The notes beneath the pieces are model-generated. The model ran no database searches and was not told the DNA's origin. It saw only the letters and a program-made list of their open reading frames with translations. A stretch of 8,587 bases of DNA. It comes from Bacteroidales bacterium. Lineage in GTDB: Bacteria > Bacteroidota > Bacteroidia > Bacteroidales > UBA1402. Both the position numbers and the translations under genes were made by a program. Below are positions 1-4,883 of the stretch, in pieces. The stretch is from positions 1 through 8,587 of the forward strand of contig JALNXZ010000055.1 in NCBI GenBank assembly GCA_023230125.1. Reading direction: 5' to 3'. Numbering within the stretch: position 1 is the first letter of the stretch; each line of letters starts with the position of its first letter.

Positions 1-769
1 AGGTATCCAAGCCCCAGCCTTTTCGACCGATTGTAGGAATGACAGGTGCCCCTAAAAGCTTGCTCAACTGCAAATGGTCCAACTTGCAGCCGGAATCCTG
101 AAGCTCATCATACATATTCAGCGCAATGACCATACGCAAGTTCATGTCAATAAGCTGCGAAGTCAGAAAAAGATTTCGTTCCAAATTGGAAGCATCCACC
201 ACATTCACCACCACATCGGGTGCTTCTTCGGCCAAGTGTTTTCGCACATATACCTCTTCCGGCGTGTATGCAGAAAGAGAATACGTTCCAGGTAAATCTA
301 CAATCTTAAAGGTGTAATCCCTGAAGCGGAAACTTCCTTCTTTGGCATCCACTGTTACACCGCTATAGTTGCCAACATGCTCATGAGCACCTGATGCCTG
401 ATTGAAAAGGGATGTTTTTCCACAATTCGGATTACCGACCAATGCAATGTTGATATGTTTTCGTTTTGAAAAGGCAATCTTCAGAAGTTCATCCTCACTG
501 ATGACACCATTGTAGGCATCTGTTTCCAAAGTCTCAAGTGCTTCTCTGTTACTGACCACTTCAATATTCTCAGCTTCACTCCGGCGCAACGAAACCTCAT
601 AGGCCATAATCTTATACTTGACAGGATCCAACAATGGGGCATTCTGCAAAGACTCTACCACTTTGCCACGGACAAAACCCATTTCAATAATGCGTTTTCG
701 AAATCCGCCATGTCCGAAAACCTTGACGATAACCGCCTTTTCTCCTGTCTTTAAATCTGAAAGTTTCAT
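1..769 (-). CDS. feoB: FeoA-FeoB fusion, ferrous iron transporter (5' part, runs off the left edge)
   Basis: The first 256 residues are visible. FeoB is an inner-membrane Fe(II) transporter whose cytosolic N-terminal G domain binds GTP; FeoA is a small SH3-like partner. Residues 1-72 form a FeoA domain (MKLSDLKTGEKAVI, then GFRKRIIEMGF), followed by a linker to about 104. The FeoB G domain starts near 105: G1 P-loop GNPNCGKTS at 112-120, switch I threonine in NYSGVTV near 139, G3 DLPG at 158-161, and G4 NMYD at 218-221. The window ends just after the G domain, so the membrane channel part lies outside it. Such fusions are common in anaerobic Bacteroidota such as Porphyromonas and Bacteroides. 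The ATG at 769 begins a normal FeoA domain and sits about 28 nt after a good -7 element. Divergent from the kinase operon. No reliable Fur box was recognised. Identification is firm; only the end is missing. Confidence 0.95.
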   Translation of the reverse strand, partial: MKLSDLKTGEKAVIVKVFGHGGFRKRIIEMGFVRGKVVESLQNAPLLDPVKYKIMAYEVSLRRSEAENIEVVSNREALETLETDAYNGVISEDELLKIAFSKRKHINIALVGNPNCGKTSLFNQASGAHEHVGNYSGVTVDAKEGSFRFRDYTFKIVDLPGTYSLSAYTPEEVYVRKHLAEEAPDVVVNVVDASNLERNLFLTSQLIDMNLRMVIALNMYDELQDSGCKLDHLQLSKLLGAPVIPTIGRKGWGLDT

Positions 770-796
770 ATTGAATATTTATTCCAAAGGACATTA

Positions 797-827
797 CAAA
801 GTTAGTTCATGAGAATGTATCAGGCAA
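797..827 (-). promoter_or_regulatory. Bacteroidota-type promoter of feoAB
   Basis: Reading the minus strand, TTG (827-825) is followed after 20 nt by TAACTTTG (804-797), an exact match to the TAnnTTTG -7 consensus of the Bacteroidota primary sigma factor. The start codon lies at 769, which leaves a short leader of roughly 20 nt without a Shine-Dalgarno sequence, as is usual in this phylum. Predicted from pattern only. Confidence 0.65.
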
Positions 828-871
828 TACCCATTTACGGAATTCAGTTTAAAATTTTCAAGTTGTTTATA

Positions 872-901
872 TTGATGCCATTAAATAAATAACTACTTTT
901 G
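872..901 (+). promoter_or_regulatory. Bacteroidota-type promoter of the kinase/regulator operon
   Basis: TTG (872-874), 19 nt, then TACTTTTG (894-901), a full match to the TTG-N19-TAnnTTTG pattern. The ATG of the kinase is at 924, so the leader would be only about 15-18 nt. It is divergent from the feoAB promoter; the two -7 elements are about 90 nt apart and do not overlap. Predicted from pattern only. Confidence 0.7.
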
Positions 902-923
902 TTTACAACAAAACCCTTCTCTG

Positions 924-2024
924 ATGGCTTCCATACCGAATATTCTGATTGTTGATGACAACATAGATAACCTCCTCTATTTGGAGATACTATTGCGTAA
1001 CCTTCAGGCTAAACTGATTAAGGCTGTTTCTGGATATGAGGCATTGAAAATCACTAAAAATATTGATCTTTCACTGGCCATTCTGGATGTACAGATGCCA
1101 TGCATGAACGGCCTTGAACTCGCTATTCACATCAATAAAAACCGTGCAGAGCGCAAAGTTCCCATTATTTTCCTGACAGCGGCCTACCCCGACAGCTCCA
1201 AGATTGAAGAAGGTTATGATGCCGGTGCTGTAGATTATATCATCAAACCACTAAACAAGGTCATTCTCATCAGTAAAATCAATGTTTTCCTCGAACTTCA
1301 CTGGCAACAGGCCAGATTGATGGAAAATGCTGAGAAACTCAGGGTTTCCGAATCGAAGCTCCTGCAAGCCAAACAAGAACTGGAACAACTCAACCAATAC
1401 CAAATCAAAGCCATTGAGGAAGAACGTACTTATATTTCCTTTCAGGTTCATGACGAACTTGGACAATCGATGACAGCCCTAAAAATGGATTTGAGTTGGG
1501 TGCGCCAAAATTTGGACAAGAAAGATCAAATTGAACAAAAAATGGGGAAAATGATAGAGATGACAGACGATGTCATTCGGAAAGTACAACACATTTCCTC
1601 AGAATTACATCCCGGAATGTTGGATGACCTCGGGCTTGTAGCAGCCATTGAATGGTACTGCGGAGAATTTGAAGAAAGAACAGGCATCCCATGTAAATTA
1701 TCCCTGGATGACATGGATTCTGAAATCACCACCATCAATCTCACATTGTTTCGCATATTGCAGGAAGCACTAACAAATGTTATCCGTCATTCGAAAGCAA
1801 CAACCACAAAAGTCGATCTTATCAATCAGAAAGATGAGATTACTCTCAGAATTTCAGACAATGGACATGGTATTCCACAAGAAAAATTGAATTCAGGAAA
1901 ATCTTTCGGAATCATCGCAATGCGACAAAGGGTTCAACAATGCGGAGGAAATATTGATTTTTTATGCAACTCAAAAAACGGGGCCACCATAGAGGTCAAA
2001 ATTCCTAAAACAAATTTCTCATGA
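924..2024 (+). CDS. Soluble hybrid histidine kinase: receiver domain + HisKA_3 + HATPase
   Basis: A 366-residue cytosolic kinase without signal peptide or membrane segments. Residues 5-125 are a receiver domain with the acidic pair D11/D12, phosphoacceptor D55 (LAILDVQMP), T85 and K108 (IIKPL). A probable coiled coil spans about 127-167. The dimerisation/phosphoacceptor domain of the NarX/DesK class (HisKA_3) follows, with H176 in VHDELGQ and the downstream LHPGMLDDLGL motif at 228-238. The ATPase domain has an N box (EALTNVIRHS, N285), a G1 box (DNGHGIP, 312-318) and a G2-like FGIIAMRQRV near 328-337. All catalytic residues appear intact. It should phosphorylate the response regulator encoded next, with which it overlaps by 4 nt (ATGA). 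Input is expected through phosphorylation of D55 by another kinase, or by protein contact, because no sensor domain is present. The ATG at 924 begins directly with a normal receiver start. The signal is unknown. Confidence 0.93.
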   Translation: MASIPNILIVDDNIDNLLYLEILLRNLQAKLIKAVSGYEALKITKNIDLSLAILDVQMPCMNGLELAIHINKNRAERKVPIIFLTAAYPDSSKIEEGYDAGAVDYIIKPLNKVILISKINVFLELHWQQARLMENAEKLRVSESKLLQAKQELEQLNQYQIKAIEEERTYISFQVHDELGQSMTALKMDLSWVRQNLDKKDQIEQKMGKMIEMTDDVIRKVQHISSELHPGMLDDLGLVAAIEWYCGEFEERTGIPCKLSLDDMDSEITTINLTLFRILQEALTNVIRHSKATTTKVDLINQKDEITLRISDNGHGIPQEKLNSGKSFGIIAMRQRVQQCGGNIDFLCNSKNGATIEVKIPKTNFS

Positions 2025-2650
2025 AAGTTCTTATTGCTGATGATCACGCAATCGTGCGCGAAGGAGTCAAACAAATCGTAAAAACTCTCCCTGAAGTCTC
2101 CTTAATTGAAGAAGCAACAGATGGAAATGATGCTTTTTCAAAAATCTGCAATACAGAATACGATTTGGTCATTCTAGATATTTCCATGCCCGGAATGTCA
2201 GGATTGGATATTCTTCAAAGGATTAAGGACAGAAATATCCAAACCCACCTACTCATTTTCAGTTTTTACCCACAAGAACAGTACGCCATCCGCGCCTTTA
2301 AGCTTGGTGCCTCTGGCTATCTGTCCAAAGACAGCGCATTTGATGAACTTGCAAAGGCCATCAGGAAGATAGCCGCCGGAGAAAAATATGTTTCTGCGGC
2401 ATTGGCTGAAAAGCTAATTTTTCAGGATTCCAGCATGGATGGGAGACTACCCCATGAGCAACTCTCCGAACGGGAATTTCAGGTAATGATCTTACTGTCA
2501 AAAGGCAAATCCGTGATGGAAATTGCCAATGAAATTTTTATTTCAGACAAGACTGTAAGTACTTATAGGATGCGAATCATGGAGAAAATGAACTTGAAAA
2601 AGAATGCAGACCTTACCATGTATGCCGTGAGAAACAAACTTATAGAATAA
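2021..2650 (+). CDS. NarL/FixJ-family response regulator (REC + LuxR-type HTH)
   Basis: A 209-residue DNA-binding response regulator. Receiver domain at about 1-118 with acidic residues D7/D8, phosphoacceptor D53 (LVILDISMPGMSG), S81 at the usual Thr/Ser position and K103 (YLSKD). A LuxR/GerE helix-turn-helix occupies about 147-208: LSEREFQVMILLSKGKS, then EIANEIFISDKTVSTYRMRIMEKM as the recognition region. All expected key residues are present. Its start ATG overlaps the kinase stop (ATGA), so the two are translationally coupled and are almost certainly a cognate pair. The target genes are not evident; feoAB on the other side of the divergent promoter is one possibility, which is inference. 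No U-tract terminator follows immediately; the first good one is at 3000-3031. Confidence 0.95.
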   Translation: MKVLIADDHAIVREGVKQIVKTLPEVSLIEEATDGNDAFSKICNTEYDLVILDISMPGMSGLDILQRIKDRNIQTHLLIFSFYPQEQYAIRAFKLGASGYLSKDSAFDELAKAIRKIAAGEKYVSAALAEKLIFQDSSMDGRLPHEQLSEREFQVMILLSKGKSVMEIANEIFISDKTVSTYRMRIMEKMNLKKNADLTMYAVRNKLIE

Positions 2651-2678
2651 AATACTTCTTGGAAAAGTCCATGCGGTG

Positions 2679-2699
2679 GTGTAGGTGATTGCCCTACAC
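2679..2699 (+). repeat. Short hairpin downstream of the response regulator
   Basis: A perfect 7-bp inverted repeat: GTGTAGG (2679-2685) and CCTACAC (2693-2699) with a 7-nt loop, 28 nt after the regulator stop codon. There is no U-tract after it, so it is not a standard intrinsic terminator. CCCTAC, part of the right arm, occurs again at 2715-2720, which could offer an alternative partner for the left arm. Possibly a 3'-UTR structure. Confidence 0.4.
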
Positions 2700-2752
2700 G
2701 ATAATCAGGCTTCCCCCTACTTATTATCACAGCTTTCCTTATCTTCTCAGGA

Positions 2753-2772
2753 AAATATATAGTATATATTTG
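2753..2772 (+). promoter_or_regulatory. Possible promoter -7 element inside a 19-bp AT palindrome
   Basis: AAATATATA (2753-2761), a single central G, then TATATATTT (2763-2771) form a perfect inverted repeat. Its right arm contains TATATTTG (2765-2772), a match to the TAnnTTTG -7 consensus. The upstream element is poor: the nearest candidate is TTC at 2744-2746, with 18 nt spacing. If active, transcription would start near 2779 and run into the terminator at 3000-3031. AT-rich palindromes arise easily, so confidence is modest. Confidence 0.35.
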
Positions 2773-2822
2773 TACAGTGATGGTAATTCCTCACGAATCT
2801 ATAATAAGCGATTAAACAAAGA

Positions 2823-2880
2823 AAACGAACCGTTACATATTTTTCTGATACCACTCCTATTGTATGTAACTGGTTCGTTT
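2823..2880 (+). repeat. Long near-perfect inverted repeat (16-bp arms)
   Basis: The left arm AAACGAACCGTTACAT (2823-2838) pairs with the right arm ATGTAACTGGTTCGTTT (2864-2880), leaving one bulged T at 2871; one or two extra pairs extend it inward. The loop is about 21-25 nt. No U-tract follows, so it is not a simple terminator. It is the strongest structure in the gene-free region and may be an RNA stem, a protein-binding site or a dispersed palindromic element. Confidence 0.75.
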
Positions 2881-2999
2881 ACTCAAAGTTCAGTTACAGT
2901 CTCTATTTTCAAGACAATAAACATCAATAAGATTTTGGATCTGAACTTTGAAGAAGTGGCTGTTAGAATGGATTTTATGCATTCTAAAACCTGTTAACA

Positions 3000-3031
3000 A
3001 AAAAGGGATATCGTCCCCAATATCCCTTTTT
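3000..3031. terminator. Bidirectional intrinsic terminator between the regulator operon and ferredoxin
   Basis: AAAAAGGGATAT (3000-3011) and ATATCCCTTTTT (3020-3031) are perfect complements around an 8-nt loop. The T-tract on the right serves plus-strand transcripts from the regulator side; the A-tract on the left gives a U-tract for the minus-strand ferredoxin mRNA, whose stop codon lies 16 nt away. Confidence 0.85.
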
Positions 3032-3047
3032 ATTTCTTCGCAACTAT

Positions 3048-3215
3048 TTATTCCGGATGGATAGCCTCTACAGGACAAACGTCTGCACAAGTTCCACAAT
3101 CGGTACATACCTCCGGATCAATTTTATAGACATCACCTTCAGAGATAGCTTCTACCGGACATTCATCGATGCAAGTTCCGCATGCGATGCAATCTTCGCC
3201 AATAACATGAGCCAT
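3048..3215 (-). CDS. 2[4Fe-4S] ferredoxin, clostridial type
   Basis: A complete 55-residue bacterial ferredoxin, a small cytosolic electron carrier at low redox potential, typically used by pyruvate:ferredoxin oxidoreductase and related enzymes in anaerobes. Two CxxCxxCxxxCP motifs are present: C9, C12, C15 and C19 (CIACGTCIDECP), and C37, C40, C43 and C47 (CTDCGTCADVCP). Each motif supplies three ligands to one cluster and one to the other. All eight cysteines are intact and the length is normal for the family. The frame is open further upstream to 3284, but the ATG at 3215 gives the standard N terminus MAHVIGEDCIACG, and the predicted promoter lies inside the upstream extension. A single-gene transcript with its own promoter and the terminator at 3000-3031; divergent from the porT-like gene. 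The specific redox partner cannot be told. Confidence 0.95.
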   Translation of the reverse strand: MAHVIGEDCIACGTCIDECPVEAISEGDVYKIDPEVCTDCGTCADVCPVEAIHPE

Positions 3216-3250
3216 GATACAATAGATTAAATGAGTATTAATTAGCAGTG

Positions 3251-3280
3251 CAAATGTACGGAATTTTGGAAATCTTCCAA
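3251..3280 (-). promoter_or_regulatory. Bacteroidota-type promoter of the ferredoxin gene
   Basis: On the minus strand TTG (3280-3278), 19 nt, then TACATTTG (3258-3251), a full match to the consensus. The leader to the ATG at 3215 is about 30 nt, AT-rich, with no Shine-Dalgarno sequence. This position supports the short 55-residue start for the ferredoxin. Confidence 0.7.
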
Positions 3281-3354
3281 ACAAAGCTGCAATATTTCAT
3301 ATTAAAAATCGTTTATTCTTTTGTTATTGACGAGACATAGATAGAAAAGCAAGG

Positions 3355-4071
3355 ATGAGAAACATAAAAACGTATATACTTCTTTTGAATATCATACTCT
3401 GGGGTCAATTTGGAACATTGACTGCTCAGTATCGGGTTCAGTATCTTCAATATGAAGATCTGAAACCTTACCATTTTGGCTTTTTGGTAGGAATTCATAC
3501 ACAAGACCTGATTTTTCAACATTCCGGAATCAAGGATGCAGATGGACATCAATGGTATGCCAACGTTGCTTCTTATACACCTGGATTTTCCGTTGGCGTT
3601 ATTGGCGATTTAAGACTGGCAGATTTTTTGAGCTTACGGATTACCCCTACCATCCATTTTGGAAGCAAAGAAGTAACCTTGATGTCCGACGAGGTAAATG
3701 CCATTGCCACACAAACTTCTGTTCGATCAAATTATATCATGATTCCCTTTAATCTCAGATATCGGGGAGCCCGCACCAACAATTTTCGTCCTTACATCAT
3801 CAGTGGTTTCAGCGCAGGTATGGATATGGGGAGAGATAAGCATGAGCCCATTTTATTGAAACCCGTCAATCTCTATTGGGAAATCGGGACTGGTTGTGAT
3901 TTCTACCTTCCCTATTTTCGCTTGGTTCCGGAATTAAAATTTTGTATTGGAATTGGTGACATATTCGACCATGACAGATCTGATATGGATAGTGAATCCT
4001 ATCTCAAATACACCAATGCCTTTGATAAAATCACCTCCAGATTGGTGGTATTTACACTCCAATTTGAATGA
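3355..4071 (+). CDS. porT: PorT/SprT-like outer-membrane beta-barrel protein (type IX secretion)
   Basis: A 238-residue exported protein. Residues 1-24 form a signal peptide (hydrophobic ILLLNIILWGQFG, then LTAQ with cleavage near 24/25). The remainder alternates polar and hydrophobic residues and is rich in aromatic residues, as in a small beta-barrel. The stretch near 128-152 (NYIMIPFNLRYRGARTNNF, then RPYIISGFSAG) resembles the region I associate with PorT of Porphyromonas gingivalis and SprT of Flavobacterium, and the length (about 240) fits. PorT is needed for type IX secretion of proteins across the outer membrane in Bacteroidota. It stands alone here, between a divergent ferredoxin gene and rplS. 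No clear TAnnTTTG promoter precedes it; the nearest is TTCTTTTG at 3316-3323 without a TTG partner. AAGG immediately before the ATG is too close to be a good ribosome site. It could be another Omp_b-brl family barrel; I favour PorT. Confidence 0.72.
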   Translation: MRNIKTYILLLNIILWGQFGTLTAQYRVQYLQYEDLKPYHFGFLVGIHTQDLIFQHSGIKDADGHQWYANVASYTPGFSVGVIGDLRLADFLSLRITPTIHFGSKEVTLMSDEVNAIATQTSVRSNYIMIPFNLRYRGARTNNFRPYIISGFSAGMDMGRDKHEPILLKPVNLYWEIGTGCDFYLPYFRLVPELKFCIGIGDIFDHDRSDMDSESYLKYTNAFDKITSRLVVFTLQFE

Positions 4072-4136
4072 TCTTACGGCCATGATATGTATAAATAATC
4101 AAAAAATCAATTATTTGGAAATTTTGGATACTGTTC

Positions 4137-4167
4137 TTGTTTTACCCGATTATTTTTGCTTCCTTTG
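4137..4167 (+). promoter_or_regulatory. Probable rplS promoter and leader
   Basis: TTG (4137-4139), 20 nt, then TTCCTTTG (4160-4167) followed by CACC: one mismatch to TAnnTTTG but with the correct spacing. TATTTTTG at 4151-4158 matches the -7 consensus fully but lacks a TTG at the right distance. Either would leave an L19 leader of about 75-90 nt, longer than the other leaders here. Only weak stems are visible in it (CAGG/CCTG around 4191-4210), so an autoregulatory leader is possible but unproven. Confidence 0.5.
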
Positions 4168-4247
4168 CACCCGCTTTGTGTAATCGCTGGCAGGAAATAG
4201 AGTAGCCTGTTATGTTGCGCCATTCACTCACTAATAAATGTCTTATT

Positions 4248-4595
4248 ATGGACTTAATGAAAATTGCCGAAGAGGCCTTCGCCACAGGAACTCAACATCC
4301 ATCTTTTAAGAGTGGAGACACTGTAACAGTTGCTTACCGTATTAAGGAAGGTAATAAAGAACGTATACAGCAGTATCGAGGCGTTGTAATAAAAATTGCC
4401 GGACATGGCGTAAAAAAACGTTTTACAGTTCGAAAGATGTCTGAAAACGTTGGCGTGGAACGTATTTTTCCACTTGAATCTCCGTTTATCGACAACATCA
4501 CTGTCAACAAAGTTGGTAGAGTTCGAAGAGCAAGACTCTTCTATTTACGCGGCCTAACCGGTAAAAAAGCACGCATCAAAGAAAAGAGATCATAA
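4248..4595 (+). CDS. rplS: 50S ribosomal protein L19
   Basis: A 115-residue protein of normal length for bL19, a large-subunit protein at the 30S-50S interface. The sequence is diagnostic: SGDTVTVAYRIKEGNKERIQ, QYRGVVIKI, KRFTVRKMSENVGVERIFP, SPFIDNITVNKVGRVRRA and LTGKKARIKEKRS. The frame is open back to 4212, but the ATG at 4248 gives the N terminus usual in Bacteroidota (MDLMKIAEEAFATG) and the upstream 12 residues do not look like L19. A stand-alone unit with its own promoter and terminator. It is not beside trmD, rimM or rpsP as in many other phyla. No oddities in the protein. Confidence 0.97.
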   Translation: MDLMKIAEEAFATGTQHPSFKSGDTVTVAYRIKEGNKERIQQYRGVVIKIAGHGVKKRFTVRKMSENVGVERIFPLESPFIDNITVNKVGRVRRARLFYLRGLTGKKARIKEKRS

Positions 4596-4610
4596 ACATC
4601 TCATTTTCAA

Positions 4611-4668
4611 TGGACTTAAACAAAAAAAGCAGCTTTATGACAAAGCTGCTTTTTTTTGTTTAAGTCCA
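4611..4668. terminator. Very long hairpin terminator after rplS
   Basis: The arms at 4611-4636 and 4642-4668 are complementary over 26 bp apart from one extra T in the right arm, around a 5-nt loop (ATGAC). The inner part, AAAGCAGCTTT / AAAGCTGC plus T8, is a classic intrinsic terminator. An outer stem, TGGACTTAAAC (4611-4621) with GTTTAAGTCCA (4658-4668), continues beyond the T-tract. The A-tract on the left makes it usable in either direction. The outer stem is unusual and is treated as a finding. Confidence 0.88.
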
Positions 4669-4883
4669 CATACCTTTCTCTACTCTTAAAAAAACCAAAA
4701 ATCTAGTTATTCTGCATTTATAACGAATTAATTTCATAATTTCGTCTTCGGTTAAATGTCTTCAGATCATATCTTACACCTTGATCATGTGTCACTCTGC
4801 ATCCATCAATTCTGTCAAACAAACATGCAGGAATACAAAATGCGGACTGTTTCATCCGATCTGAAATCTAAAATTATTTTCAA

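Larger units (their letters stand above)
2779..3031 (+). ncRNA. Candidate structured RNA between the regulator and ferredoxin genes
   Basis: This stretch has no convincing coding sequence but carries a series of inverted repeats in order: a 16-bp bulged stem (2823-2880), an 11-bp long-range stem (2883-2893 with 2941-2951), an 8-bp hairpin TTAGAATG/CATTCTAA (2963-2970 with 2980-2987, 9-nt loop), and an intrinsic terminator (3000-3031). The possible -7 element at 2765-2772 would give a transcript of about 250 nt. The start and end given are inferred from those signals. It may instead be a long 3' UTR of the two-component operon, or decayed sequence. I do not recognise tmRNA, RNase P, SRP RNA, 6S or a known riboswitch in it. 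Confidence 0.35.

Noticed and set aside
74..812. Several plus-strand frames over the left end (74-295, 126-317, 618-812)
   Set aside because: All are shadows of the minus-strand feoAB coding sequence.
804..826. Fur box between the feoAB promoter elements
   Set aside because: TGATAC-ATT-CTCA shows only partial, asymmetric similarity to the Fur consensus and could not be supported.
924..2650. The two-component pair as PorX/PorY regulators of type IX secretion
   Set aside because: PorX is a receiver joined to a PglZ-type domain and PorY is a membrane kinase; neither architecture is present here. Proximity to the porT-like gene is not sufficient.
2661..2676. RNase P RNA-like GGAAAAGTCC
   Set aside because: Only this short match to the P4 region exists; none of the other conserved RNase P segments follow.
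2689..2997. Open frame of 102 codons on the plus strand after the regulator
   Set aside because: It starts with TTG inside a hairpin, spans all the inverted repeats, has no promoter or recognisable domain, and its composition looks like chance translation of AT-rich non-coding DNA.
2890..3108. Open frame of 72 codons on the minus strand overlapping the ferredoxin 3' half
   Set aside because: It overlaps the ferredoxin in another frame and crosses the terminator; no family resemblance.
3216..3284. Upstream extension of the ferredoxin frame
   Set aside because: The ferredoxin family starts at MAHVIGEDC, and the predicted promoter and transcription start fall inside this extension.
4212..4247. 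Upstream ATG for L19 giving 12 extra residues
   Set aside because: L19 of this group begins at MDLMKIAEEAFATG; the extra residues match nothing and lie in the leader.
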